This document shows positions 26,016 through 36,036 of a DNA stretch of 64,000 nucleotides, piece by piece (the first letter of the stretch is position 1; every line of letters begins with the position of its first letter). The notes below the pieces were generated by a model that did no database searches, had not been told where the DNA came from, and saw only the letters and a program-made list of their open reading frames with translations. The DNA comes from Pseudodesulfovibrio portus (GTDB lineage Bacteria > Desulfobacterota > Desulfovibrionia > Desulfovibrionales > Desulfovibrionaceae): NCBI RefSeq assembly GCF_026000375.1, contig NZ_AP026708.1, forward strand, positions 994,501 to 1,058,500, given 5' to 3'. The translations under genes and the position numbers were made by a program.

Positions 26016-26911
26016 ATCGCAGGCAATTCATCAAAGCCGCGTCCATCCTGACGCCGGCCCTGATCGGCTCCACCGCCACCCTGTCCCTCGCCTCATTCCT
26101 GGACGACCTGACCGACGTGGTGCCCGACGAGGTGACCTCGGTCTTCAAGAGCGGCAAGAAGATCGTCTCCGGCTTCGACGACATCACCCCCGAGCAGGAG
26201 CATTACCTCGGCCGCTCCGTGGCCGCCGTGATCCTGTCCCGGTATCCCTATTCCCAGCACCGCTCCGCACAGAAATACGTCAACCTCCTGGGGCAGTCCC
26301 TGGCCCAGGTGTCCGACCGTCCCGAGACCTTCGGCGGGTATCATTTCCTGGTGCTGGACTCCGACGAGATCAACGCCCTGTCCGCACCCGGCGGATTCAT
26401 CTTCGTGACCAAGGGGCTTATCCGCTGCTGCAGGACCGAAGACGCCATGGCCGCCATCCTGGCCCATGAGATCGGGCATGTGCAGCGCCAACACGGGTTG
26501 CAGGCCATCCAGGAGTCACGCATCACCGACGGCGTGACCACCCTGGCCATCGTGGGCACCTCCACCATGGCCGGCGGCACGCTGGGCGAGCTGACCCAGA
26601 CCTTCGACGACTCCATCAAGGACATCACCACGACCATGATCGACAGCGGCTACTCCCGCTCCTTCGAAAACGAGGCCGACGCCGACAGCGTGACCATCAT
26701 GCAGCGCATCGGATACGACCCCAACGCCGTCATCGACATGCTCAAGGAGATGCAGGTGCGTCTCAAGCCCGACGGCAAGGGGTTTGCCAAGACCCATCCC
26801 AGCCCCGGGGACCGCATCAAGACGGTGCAGAAAATTCTCGGCGGCTACAAACAGCCCGCAGAGTCCAATGCCCGCGCCGCACGGCTGGCGAGCATGACCA
26901 AGGGTCTGTAG
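26012..26911 (+). CDS. Tat-exported M48 family metallopeptidase
   Basis: A 299-residue zinc protease. The N-terminus MNRRQFIKAASILTPALIG is a twin-arginine signal. HEIGHVQRQHG is the zinc motif, and the third ligand lies in SFENEADADSV. The sequence fits the BepA/LoiP-like exported M48 group that cleaves misfolded outer-membrane or periplasmic proteins, but lacks TPR repeats. A GGAGGTGG ribosome site lies inside the end of the SH3 gene. It is coupled to that gene by 4 nt and followed immediately by the cyclase gene. Likely role: envelope quality control. Confidence 0.88.
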   Translation: MNRRQFIKAASILTPALIGSTATLSLASFLDDLTDVVPDEVTSVFKSGKKIVSGFDDITPEQEHYLGRSVAAVILSRYPYSQHRSAQKYVNLLGQSLAQVSDRPETFGGYHFLVLDSDEINALSAPGGFIFVTKGLIRCCRTEDAMAAILAHEIGHVQRQHGLQAIQESRITDGVTTLAIVGTSTMAGGTLGELTQTFDDSIKDITTTMIDSGYSRSFENEADADSVTIMQRIGYDPNAVIDMLKEMQVRLKPDGKGFAKTHPSPGDRIKTVQKILGGYKQPAESNARAARLASMTKGL

Positions 26912-29014
26912 ATGCGAGCATTCCGCAACGGGTTGGCAGGGGTCGTGATCGGCTGCGTGGCCGCGCTCCTGGCCGTGGGAGCCCTCCACTTCGGCAAGCT
27001 CGAACACCTTGAGGGCATCACTTTCGACCTGCGCGCCCGCGCCCTGGCCCGACCCGGCCCGGCCACGGACGACATCCGCATCATCCTGCTGGACCAGAAA
27101 TCCCTGGACTGGGCCAAGGAGGCCTTCGGGCTCGGCTGGCCATGGCCCCGTCAGGCCTACGCGCCGGTGGTGGACTTCTGCCGCCGGGCCGGTGCCGCCT
27201 CCCTGGCCTTCGACGTGGTCTACACCGAACCCTCCGTCTACGGCGTGGCCGACGACAAGGTCCTGAGCGACGCCTTCACGGCCTTCGGCAAAGTGATCCT
27301 GGCCGCTGATTTCGCCAACCGCGACGGCTCGGCCACCACCTGGCCCGACCATGTGAAAACCCCCGGCCTGACGGCCAGGAACCAGCCTCCGGCCAAACCG
27401 GCCAAGGTGGCCACCTTTCCCATCCCGGACCTGGCATCGGGCGCGGCAGGAGTGGGCAATGTGTCCGCCAACCCCGACCCGGACACCGTGTACCGGCGCA
27501 TCCCGCTCCTGGTCCGGTTCGACGACGCCCTGGTCCCGGCCCTGCCCCTGGCGGCCAAGCTCGCGGCCCACCCCGAACCCCTCGCCTTCGGACCCGGCAG
27601 CCTGGCCGTGGGCAAGGTAATCATCCCGGTATCGCGCCAGGGAGAGGCCATCCTCAACTACCGCAATACCGGTGCGTACAGGACCTACAGCGCCGCCGCC
27701 GTCATGGAAAGCGGACTGCGGCTGGCCGACGGCAAGGCCTCCCACTTGGCCCTGTCCGACTTCCGGGGCAAGCACGTCTTCTTCGGTTTTTCGGCCACAG
27801 GGCTCTACGACCTGCGGCCCACGCCCATGGGCGGGGTCTCCCCCGGGGTGCTGATCAACGCAACTGCCCTGGACAACCTGCTGTCAGGCGACTTCATGCG
27901 CCCCCTGCCCTTCGAGCTCGACGCGGCCACGACCATCCTCTTCGCCGTGCTGGCGGGGTTGAGCGTGACCGTCATCCGCAACCTGTGGTTCACCATCGGC
28001 GCGTCCGGCCTGGCCCTGGTGGGCCCGGTCCTGTTCGCCATGGTCGCCTATCGCATGAACATCTGGTCCGGCCTGGCCGTGCAGCTCACCGGCTCCCTGA
28101 CCGCCCTGTTCCTGGCCGGGGCATACAAATACGCCACCGAGGGCCGCCGGAAACAGTTCATCAAGTCCGCCTTCCGGCACTATCTCAGCCCCCAGGTCAT
28201 CGACCAGCTGCTCAAGGACCCCGACCGCCTCACCCTGGGCGGGGAACGGCGGGAGCTGACCATCTTCTTCTCCGACCTGGAAGGGTTCACCTCCATCTCC
28301 GAGGTGCTGTCCCCCGAGGAACTGACCTCCGTGCTCAACGACTACCTGACCGCCATGACGGACATCATCCAGGAGACCGGCGGCACGGTGGACAAATACG
28401 AGGGCGACGCCATCATCGCCTTCTGGAACGCGCCGGTGGACCAGCCGGATCACGGGTTGCGCGGCGTGACGGCCGCCCTGCGCTGTCAGGAGAAGCTGGC
28501 CGAGATGCGCCCTGCCCTGAAGGAACGGACCGGCAAGGAGTTCCGCATGCGCATCGGCCTGAACACCGGCCCGGCCGTGGTCGGCAATCTCGGCTCCCAC
28601 ACCCGCTTCGACTACACCATGCTCGGGGACTCGGTGAACCTGGCCGCCCGCCTGGAATCCATCAACAAGCAGTTCGGCACCTACATCATGCTCTCGCAGA
28701 CCACCCTGGACCAACTGGACAACGCCGTCCCGGTCCGGGAACTCTCCCGCCTCCGCGTGGTCGGCAAATCCGAAGCCGTGACCGTGTTCGAGCCCCTGAC
28801 CAAGGCCGACCTCCTGCTCCGGCAGGACATCCTGCCGCACTTCGCCAAGGGACTCGAACTCTTCTATGCGGGCGATTTCACCAAGGCCATCGCCTACTTC
28901 GCGGTGGTCGCCGACACGGACCCCGCCTCAGCCGCCTATGTTGCCAAGTGCAAGGAATTACAGGCTATAAAACCGGCCAATTGGGACGGAGTCTGGACCA
29001 TGACCCGGAAATGA
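26912..29014 (+). CDS. CHASE2-domain adenylate cyclase (class III)
   Basis: A 700-residue membrane receptor-cyclase. An N-terminal membrane segment precedes an extracytoplasmic CHASE2 sensor (about 30-330, with IRIILLDQKSLDW and AFDVVYTEPS). A cluster of membrane helices follows (about 338-405), then a class III cyclase domain (about 448-620). Metal-binding Asp lies in FFSDLEGFTSI and YEGDAIIAFW, substrate-directing Lys in VDKYEGD and Asp in RFDYTMLGD, and transition-state Asn/Arg in VNLAARLE. These residues favour ATP over GTP. A helical tail follows (about 635-690). The start codon directly follows the peptidase stop, so envelope state may be signalled through cAMP. Confidence 0.93.
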   Translation: MRAFRNGLAGVVIGCVAALLAVGALHFGKLEHLEGITFDLRARALARPGPATDDIRIILLDQKSLDWAKEAFGLGWPWPRQAYAPVVDFCRRAGAASLAFDVVYTEPSVYGVADDKVLSDAFTAFGKVILAADFANRDGSATTWPDHVKTPGLTARNQPPAKPAKVATFPIPDLASGAAGVGNVSANPDPDTVYRRIPLLVRFDDALVPALPLAAKLAAHPEPLAFGPGSLAVGKVIIPVSRQGEAILNYRNTGAYRTYSAAAVMESGLRLADGKASHLALSDFRGKHVFFGFSATGLYDLRPTPMGGVSPGVLINATALDNLLSGDFMRPLPFELDAATTILFAVLAGLSVTVIRNLWFTIGASGLALVGPVLFAMVAYRMNIWSGLAVQLTGSLTALFLAGAYKYATEGRRKQFIKSAFRHYLSPQVIDQLLKDPDRLTLGGERRELTIFFSDLEGFTSISEVLSPEELTSVLNDYLTAMTDIIQETGGTVDKYEGDAIIAFWNAPVDQPDHGLRGVTAALRCQEKLAEMRPALKERTGKEFRMRIGLNTGPAVVGNLGSHTRFDYTMLGDSVNLAARLESINKQFGTYIMLSQTTLDQLDNAVPVRELSRLRVVGKSEAVTVFEPLTKADLLLRQDILPHFAKGLELFYAGDFTKAIAYFAVVADTDPASAAYVAKCKELQAIKPANWDGVWTMTRK

Positions 29015-29319
29015 TTTTCAGCCCTCCCCCCAGGAGGACTTTCACCACATCGGACGGGCCATCTTTTTCCGATCTTTCCGATATGGAATTAAACAATCAA
29101 TATTTTCAGGGCATTGCCTGGCGCATCAGCGACAGCACAGACAGGGAAAACTCCTCTCCTCTCTCCAAGTTTTCAACATCAACCTGTTGAAAACTTTTTC
29201 CACTACTCGTTAATTCGCTGACAACAGAGAATGCCATTCCGGCGTTAATCTGGGGCCTTGGACGCGGACATCTTTCTTTTCAACAGCGCAAGCTCTTGAG
29301 TTATAGGACTATTTCTTCG
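29015..29319. other. intergenic region before adhesin, no gene seen
   Basis: About 300 nt of A/T-richer DNA between the cyclase stop and the adhesin promoter. No ORF with ribosome site, RNA gene or strong terminator is evident. Confidence 0.6.
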
Positions 29320-29348
29320 TTGACACATGACTGTTGAGATATTATAAA
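29320..29348 (+). promoter_or_regulatory. strong predicted sigma-70 promoter of adhesin gene
   Basis: A perfect TTGACA, 17-nt spacer and TATAAA. The predicted transcript would have a leader of about 50 nt before the adhesin ATG. Confidence 0.75.
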
Positions 29349-29406
29349 ACAAGTAATGCTTACGACTGTAAATTCCTGACCTAAAAAATATAACGTGGAG
29401 GTCATC

Positions 29407-32400
29407 ATGGCCGATCCCATCACCCAAATACTTCAAGTATCCCTGCCCGGAGCCGGTCAGACCGGCACCTATACGCTGACGGCGGATACTCCCGTAAAGT
29501 TCGCTTTTGATCTTTCGGAAGCGGTCTTTACCGGCGTCAATGGAAACCTGGAAATCGCCGTTGAAGGCGGTGGAACGGTAATTCTCGAAAACTATAAGGC
29601 TTTGGCCGAGTCCGGCGTCCTGCCCCCGTTCGAGACCCTGGACGGCGAGCAGGTGGCGGGCGACGTCTACCTTTTCGCCTTCACGGAAACCGAAGAGACG
29701 GCAGAAGACCTGGAAACCGCAGCTGACGGCGCGGCCGGAGGCTCCGGCGCGGGCGAGTATTCCGACGACCCCGGCAGCCTGTTCGACGGCCTGGACGCCC
29801 TGGGCGGCCAGGGAGACGCCTTTGCTCCCCAGGCCTTTGACGTCGCGGAAGAGATCGACGGCCTGACCCTGTCTGCACAGGCGCCCGTAGCCGGCGACGA
29901 CGCCAATCAGGTGGACGAAGCGGGCGATCCCGACCTCTACGTCAACTTCGACGATCCCGAATCCCACATCCGGCTCTCCGGCGGACAGGGAACCGAACGC
30001 TCCGCCTCCGGCGGGGGCGAGTTCTTCCCCCTGGCGTCCATGGGCGGCGGTGAGGGCGGCTTCGTGATCGATTATCCCGACGCGCCGCAAGTCGATACGA
30101 TCATCGACGGCAACGTCATCCTCGGCGACGCCAACGGCGGCGTGGCCGACGATGACCCCGACGGCTCCCGGGCCGACCTGCGCATGAACACCATCGATTA
30201 CACCGGCGTCGACTTCAACGGGCAGAACCCCGGCCCAACGGATGTCCCGGACAACGGGTCCCAGACCGTGGCCGGCAAGTACGGCACCCTGGTCATAAAC
30301 TCCGACGGCTCCTACACCTACACCCTGGACCAGTCCCTGGCCGACGAGCTCGAAGAGGGCGAGACCTTTGACGAGGTCTTCCAGTACAACATCGTGGATC
30401 CCGGCGGCCTGGTGTCCAACACGGCCACCCTGACCGTGACGGTGCATGGCTTCAACGACGCCCCGGTGGCCGAAGCCGACACCAGCGACACGGCCATGGA
30501 GGACGGCGACTCGGACATCCCCTTCGAGACCGAAGGCGGCGGGGAATTCGTCTTCTCGGAAGGCCCGTTCGCAGCCACCGGCAACGTCCTGGCCAACGAC
30601 TGGGACGTGGACGATATCGACTACCCCGAGGGCGATGACCCGAACACGCCGGAACTGGAAGGAACCACCGGCCTGTTCGTGGTGGGCATCTACTCCCACG
30701 CGAACCAGACCGTTCAATTCCAGCTGCCTGCGGGCGGCGATTTCGGTCAGGCGGCCACCGATCCCAACGCAGTCTGGAACGTGGCCGCATCCCCGGATGC
30801 GACCCTCACCCTTGCGGGCAGGTTCGGCACCCTGGTCATGGGTTCCGACGGCCAGTACACCTACACTCCGTATGCCGACGGCGAAAGTTCCGCCCTTGAA
30901 GCGCTGAACTACGACAACCCCGGCTATGAACAGTTCTCCTATGCCATCATGGACGACTCCGGCGCGTTCAGCTACAGCTCCATCACCTTCAAGGTGAACG
31001 GGGCCAACGACGCGCCCGAGGCGACCAACGACGTGGCAGAAGTCGTGGAATTCGGTGCCGAGCACTTCGCCGCCCTGGGCGGCGCGGCCCTGACCGACCA
31101 GTCGGAAATCGACGCGGTCAGCACCGTTATCGGCAACGTGCTCGCCAACGACGAGGACGTGGACGACGCCGACCTGGTCAACGAACCCACCGAGACCCCC
31201 GGGGTCTTTGTGGCCGACGCATACACCAAGAACACCGACGGCTCCGTCAAGGAAACCTTCGACGTCTACAACGACACCGAGGACTCCGACGGCACCACGG
31301 CCCAACAGGTCGTGCTTCAGGGCCTTTACGGCACCCTGACCATAGCCGCGGACGGCAGCTACACTTACGTGGTGGACAACGACAACCCCGACGTCAACGT
31401 CCTGAACACCGACCAGTCCCTGACCGACACCTTCTACTACACCGCCCGCAACGCCTACGGCGACGGGGTGGAGAGTGCGGAGGCGTCCCTCGACATCACC
31501 ATCAACGGCACCAACGACGCGCCCACCGACGCGGACTTCTTCGTGGCGGGCGACCTCGGCGCCGAGGGCGGCATCGCCATCCCGTTCTCCCGGTTCAACG
31601 AAAACATCACCGACCCCGAGGACGATCATACCGGCACGGATTCCTCCTTCCGGATCGAGTCCCTGCCCGAGGGCGGCACCCTTTACTACGACGGCAATGA
31701 AGTGCAGATCGGCGAGATCTACGACCTCGACGATCCCATCGGCCAGTTCACCTACGTGGCCGACCCCGACGTGCACAACGGGGTGTTGCTCGGCTCCCGC
31801 GAGGCGGCCGACGCAGACCTGTCCACCTGGGGCGACGCGGTGAACAACTCCACCCGCCAAATGACCGTGGACCTGGACGGTGACGGCAACGACGACGTGA
31901 CCATCACCACCAGCATCAGCAGCGGCTCCCTCAAGGTCTTCGACAACCAGGCCAACCACATCGGCCACGGCCTGGCCAACCCGAGCCGCAACGGCATCGA
32001 CATGGGCGAGACCCTGTCAGTCGACTTCAACGGCGCAGCAGTCGCCTATGCGGAGATCGGCTTCGACGGCCTGGGCGACTACTTCAACCCGGACAGCCAG
32101 CAGGACGCCTTTGCGACCTGGGTGGCCTACAACGGCAGCGAAGTGGTGGCCTGGGGAACGGTCAACAACGACGAGATGAGCTACTCCCTCGATCCCGCCG
32201 TGCCCACCACCCATGAAGGCTGGCTGAACGCCACGCTGCAGTCCGCCGACTACGACGGCGTGTCCGGCAACCGGGGCGACCTCTTCCAGTCCTTTGTCCT
32301 GAACCAGGACATCCTGAACGGCGCGACCTTCGACCGGTTGGAATTCGGCACCACCGAAGACGGCGCCCGAGACTGGAACGCCAATTGGGAACTGCGCTAC

Positions 32401-35400
32401 GTGGACGTGGAGTTCGCGGGCGACCACACCTTCACCTACACCGCGATGGACGCCGACGGCCAGACCGATACGGGCATCTACGACGGCCCGGCCACGGTCA
32501 CCATCCTGCCCGGCACCGCCATCAATGAAGCCCCCGAGGCCGAACCCGACCTCCTGGTCACCAATGAGGACGCAGCGCCCTCCTACGGTTCCGTTGCCCT
32601 CAACGACACGGACTTCGACGACACGACCTCCGAGCTGACCTTCGTCCTGAACGAGCCCGCTCCCGTGGGCCTGACCTTCAACGCTGACGGCACCTACGAG
32701 TTCGATCCCTCCTCCTACCAGTATCTGCCCAAGGGCGATCAGGTGGAATTCGAGCTCGACTACACGGTCTACGACAACGGCGTACCCGTTGAGAACGCCT
32801 CCAGCACACTGACCATCACGGTGCTCGGACTCAACGATCCGCCGACTCTGGACCTGGCGTCGGACGACGCACAGATCACGTTCGTCAGCCAGAACGCTGG
32901 TTACGTGAACATGCTCGGCGTCTACCACATGGTCAACGGCGTGCCCACCGAACCGGAAATCATCATCGAGGACTCCAAGGACGTCCAGAGCGGCGAGGTG
33001 CTGGCCACCTACGCCGAGGACGACAACTTCGGCTTCTTCCTGATCCCCAACGGCGGCAACGCCAACCTGCCCGACGGCGACATGGAATTCGTCCAGAACC
33101 CCGACAGTTCCTGGGCCCTGTCCATCGGCGGACAGACCGTAGACATCCAGTTCGACTATGCGGGCTTCAACCCCGCAGGCGAAGAGCCGACCTTCCTGGT
33201 CCAGTCCCAGTCCGACGGCACCTGGCGCGTCATGACCGACGACCAGCTGTCCGGCAGCGACGATGACGACTTCAACGACCTGATCGTGGAAGTCGACCCC
33301 GGCGTCAGCGGCCTGGGCTACGCGGACGTGTACACGGAAAACGACCCGCCCATCGCCATGACGGGCAACGTGGACATCGACGATATCGACAACGGGGCCT
33401 TCATCTCCAAGGCCACCGTCACCTACATGCCCATGGACGACAACGACGTCATCACCGTCCCTGCGGGCTGGACGGTCACTTCGACCACCGACCCCGGCAC
33501 GGGCATGGTCACCCTGACCATCACCCCCGAAGCGGGCATCGGCACCTACGAGTCCCTGCTGGGCGGCATGACCTTCGCCAACACCTCGGAAGACCCGGTG
33601 GGCGGCGACCGCGTGTTCACCTTCGTGGTCACCGACGACCAGGGCGCGGAATCCAACCCGGCCACCTCGACCATCACCGTGGTCCCGGTGAACGACGGCC
33701 CCGTGGCCGTTGACGACACCGGCAACGCCGCAGGCAACCAGCCCTCGGACGGCGGGACCGGCGACGGCGCCTTCGTCCTCATCGCCCAGGAACTGGGCGA
33801 CGGCGGATGGGTCGGCGCCCAGGTCTCGGAATGGGGTTCCGGCGGCGGCACCCACCACGGCGTCTGGGCCAGCGACGACGAAAACGGCAACGACCGGCAG
33901 ATCGAGAACGAGGGACCGGCCGAACGGCTGCTCATCCAGTTCAACGACGGCCAGTCATCGGTTGACCTGACCATCACCAGCCAGGGCGGCGGCCAGGGCA
34001 TGGCCGAGGCCTGGGACATGAACGGCGACCCCATCCCGGCGGCCGACCTTCAGCAGTCCCTGCACGGCAACGTGCTGACCGTGACCTCCACCGGCGCGGC
34101 CATCGGCACCGTCATCCTCATGGCCGACGGCGCCAAGGGCTCCGTCAACCTGAAGGACGTGGACTCCACCCCGGCCGGGCCCGGCACGGTCGACCCCGTG
34201 ATCGTGGAAGGCAACGTGCTTGCCAACGACTGGGATCCCGACGACGCCGACTACCCCGAGACCGGACCGTTCCCAGGCGGCAACACCGACCTGACCGTCA
34301 CCGGCATCTCGGTCGGCAACCACGACAACCTGACCGACGCCGAGTACGACCAGCTTCTGGCCACCGGCGGATTCGACCCCGATTCCGGCACCCTGTCCCT
34401 GACCGACGACGGCCAGGGGGCAACCATCGCCGGGACCAACGGCACGCTGGTCATCGACGCGGAAGGCCACTACACCTACACCCCCAATCCCGGGGCGACC
34501 GGTGAAATCACGGACATCTTCACCTACCAGATCGCCGATCCGGACGGTGCGGTGGACTACGGCCTGATCAACATAAGCATAACGGCAAACGAAGCCCCGG
34601 TGGCCGCGCATGACGGCGAACAGATATTCGTCGACACCGACGCCGGGACCTCCGCCTACCTGCTCACCGAGCAGTTCTCCGGAAGCCCCGAGTCCGTTCA
34701 CCTGACCGACGCCTCCTCCGGCCTCGGCGCGACCCTGTCCGGCTTCACCGGCAGGATCGAGGACGGGCCGGACGCATGGGATGCGGCCAGCCTCGGACAG
34801 GAAGGGCGCAACGCCGTCACCGGCGGCACGGGCAGCGACTTCTACGCCACCGGCGTGGCGGTCGGTGACCAGGAAATCGACGGCGACACCGGCGTTCGCG
34901 GCGAAACTGAAGTGCTCCTCGTCACCCTGGACAGCGCGGCCAAGTCAGTGACCCTGACCCTCGAGGCCCTGTTCTGGAACAAGGGCGAGCACGAGGGCGC
35001 GTTCGCCCAGGCCTACGACGAATCCGGCAACGCGCTCGGCGACCCCGTCTATATCCGGGGCACCAGCATCGGGCGGCCCTCGGTCACCCTGGACGCCTTC
35101 GAATACAACGGGGCCATCGCAAAGGTCGCCCTGTTCACCGACGGCGGCAACAAGTCCGACTTCCTGCTCCGCGGGGTGGACTACGAAGTGGCCGACCTGT
35201 CGCAGCTGAACCCCGTTGACGGCAACGTGCTCGCCAACGACTATGACCCGGAAGCGGGCGACCTGGACGTCACCGCGCTGGCCAGCGTGGACACCGACGG
35301 TTCCGTCCTCGGCCACGCCATGCGCGTGGAAGGCGACCTGATCATCGAAGGACAGCACGGAACGCTGACCATCGACATGGAAACCGGCGAATACCGGTAC

Positions 35401-35958
35401 GAGCCGGGCTTCTCCGCCCTCGGACTGAACGAGAGCGCCACCGACTCCTTCCGCTACACCGTCGAAGACGGAAGCGGCAACACGGACGAGGCGTTCCTCG
35501 AGTTCTCCATCCATGTGGACGCCAACGACATGACCAGCCCCGTGCTCGAGATCAGCGGCGGCACCTCCGCCACACTGACCGGCACCGACGGCAACGACGT
35601 CGTTCCCGGCTACAACAACTCGACCATCATCACCGGCGAGGGCCATGACGCCATCGTCATAGACCCGCAATACCTGTCCGACACCGGCGACAACACCGTC
35701 AACATCGACGACTTCAGCGATCACGACGGACTGGACCTCGGCAACCTGATCGGCGCCTCGGTGGAGATCACCTCCACGGCGCACGACGTCAGCCTGGTCT
35801 TCACCGACATCGACGGCTCCGACGACATCGTGGTCAACCTCATGGGCGTCAACCCCGCCAACGTAGGCGTGGACGAAACCCACGAGATCACGACTTCCGA
35901 AGAGTTGAACCAGGTAATCCAGGGGATTATCGACTCCGGCAACGACAACATACTGTAA
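29407..35958 (+). CDS. giant LapA-like type I-secreted adhesin with VCBS/cadherin-like repeats
   Basis: A 2183-residue acidic surface adhesin. Residues 1-95 form a beta-rich N-terminal module resembling the LapA retention domain. A linker with TAAD (104-107) and GAAGG (108-112) offers dialanine sites for LapG. The body has repeated Ig/cadherin-like domains with GNVLANDWDVDD and NGTNDAPTD-type calcium junctions. A DUF4114-like domain lies at about 1175-1300, and more repeats follow. The C-terminus has one RTX-like glycine-aspartate stretch (GTDGNDVVPG) and a T1SS-type end (IDSGNDNIL). The ATG is preceded by GTGGAGG. The TolC-like gene follows, and the ABC/HlyD/LapG operon lies beyond. Probably exported to the surface for biofilm attachment. 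Confidence 0.93.
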   Translation: MADPITQILQVSLPGAGQTGTYTLTADTPVKFAFDLSEAVFTGVNGNLEIAVEGGGTVILENYKALAESGVLPPFETLDGEQVAGDVYLFAFTETEETAEDLETAADGAAGGSGAGEYSDDPGSLFDGLDALGGQGDAFAPQAFDVAEEIDGLTLSAQAPVAGDDANQVDEAGDPDLYVNFDDPESHIRLSGGQGTERSASGGGEFFPLASMGGGEGGFVIDYPDAPQVDTIIDGNVILGDANGGVADDDPDGSRADLRMNTIDYTGVDFNGQNPGPTDVPDNGSQTVAGKYGTLVINSDGSYTYTLDQSLADELEEGETFDEVFQYNIVDPGGLVSNTATLTVTVHGFNDAPVAEADTSDTAMEDGDSDIPFETEGGGEFVFSEGPFAATGNVLANDWDVDDIDYPEGDDPNTPELEGTTGLFVVGIYSHANQTVQFQLPAGGDFGQAATDPNAVWNVAASPDATLTLAGRFGTLVMGSDGQYTYTPYADGESSALEALNYDNPGYEQFSYAIMDDSGAFSYSSITFKVNGANDAPEATNDVAEVVEFGAEHFAALGGAALTDQSEIDAVSTVIGNVLANDEDVDDADLVNEPTETPGVFVADAYTKNTDGSVKETFDVYNDTEDSDGTTAQQVVLQGLYGTLTIAADGSYTYVVDNDNPDVNVLNTDQSLTDTFYYTARNAYGDGVESAEASLDITINGTNDAPTDADFFVAGDLGAEGGIAIPFSRFNENITDPEDDHTGTDSSFRIESLPEGGTLYYDGNEVQIGEIYDLDDPIGQFTYVADPDVHNGVLLGSREAADADLSTWGDAVNNSTRQMTVDLDGDGNDDVTITTSISSGSLKVFDNQANHIGHGLANPSRNGIDMGETLSVDFNGAAVAYAEIGFDGLGDYFNPDSQQDAFATWVAYNGSEVVAWGTVNNDEMSYSLDPAVPTTHEGWLNATLQSADYDGVSGNRGDLFQSFVLNQDILNGATFDRLEFGTTEDGARDWNANWELRYVDVEFAGDHTFTYTAMDADGQTDTGIYDGPATVTILPGTAINEAPEAEPDLLVTNEDAAPSYGSVALNDTDFDDTTSELTFVLNEPAPVGLTFNADGTYEFDPSSYQYLPKGDQVEFELDYTVYDNGVPVENASSTLTITVLGLNDPPTLDLASDDAQITFVSQNAGYVNMLGVYHMVNGVPTEPEIIIEDSKDVQSGEVLATYAEDDNFGFFLIPNGGNANLPDGDMEFVQNPDSSWALSIGGQTVDIQFDYAGFNPAGEEPTFLVQSQSDGTWRVMTDDQLSGSDDDDFNDLIVEVDPGVSGLGYADVYTENDPPIAMTGNVDIDDIDNGAFISKATVTYMPMDDNDVITVPAGWTVTSTTDPGTGMVTLTITPEAGIGTYESLLGGMTFANTSEDPVGGDRVFTFVVTDDQGAESNPATSTITVVPVNDGPVAVDDTGNAAGNQPSDGGTGDGAFVLIAQELGDGGWVGAQVSEWGSGGGTHHGVWASDDENGNDRQIENEGPAERLLIQFNDGQSSVDLTITSQGGGQGMAEAWDMNGDPIPAADLQQSLHGNVLTVTSTGAAIGTVILMADGAKGSVNLKDVDSTPAGPGTVDPVIVEGNVLANDWDPDDADYPETGPFPGGNTDLTVTGISVGNHDNLTDAEYDQLLATGGFDPDSGTLSLTDDGQGATIAGTNGTLVIDAEGHYTYTPNPGATGEITDIFTYQIADPDGAVDYGLINISITANEAPVAAHDGEQIFVDTDAGTSAYLLTEQFSGSPESVHLTDASSGLGATLSGFTGRIEDGPDAWDAASLGQEGRNAVTGGTGSDFYATGVAVGDQEIDGDTGVRGETEVLLVTLDSAAKSVTLTLEALFWNKGEHEGAFAQAYDESGNALGDPVYIRGTSIGRPSVTLDAFEYNGAIAKVALFTDGGNKSDFLLRGVDYEVADLSQLNPVDGNVLANDYDPEAGDLDVTALASVDTDGSVLGHAMRVEGDLIIEGQHGTLTIDMETGEYRYEPGFSALGLNESATDSFRYTVEDGSGNTDEAFLEFSIHVDANDMTSPVLEISGGTSATLTGTDGNDVVPGYNNSTIITGEGHDAIVIDPQYLSDTGDNTVNIDDFSDHDGLDLGNLIGASVEITSTAHDVSLVFTDIDGSDDIVVNLMGVNPANVGVDETHEITTSEELNQVIQGIIDSGNDNIL

Positions 35959-35964
35959 CACCAA

Positions 35965-35992
35965 CCGGGCCCGGCCACGTGGCCGGGCCCGG
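35965..35992. repeat. 28-nt GC-rich perfect palindrome after adhesin gene
   Basis: CCGGGCCCGGCCAC followed by its exact complement, 6 nt past the stop codon. There is no T-run after it, so it is a weak terminator candidate and may attenuate read-through into the next gene or stabilise the long mRNA. Confidence 0.7.
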
Positions 35993-36036
35993 AAAATAAC
36001 GGACAGGGAATATTTCCTCTTGAAACGGACTGCAAT

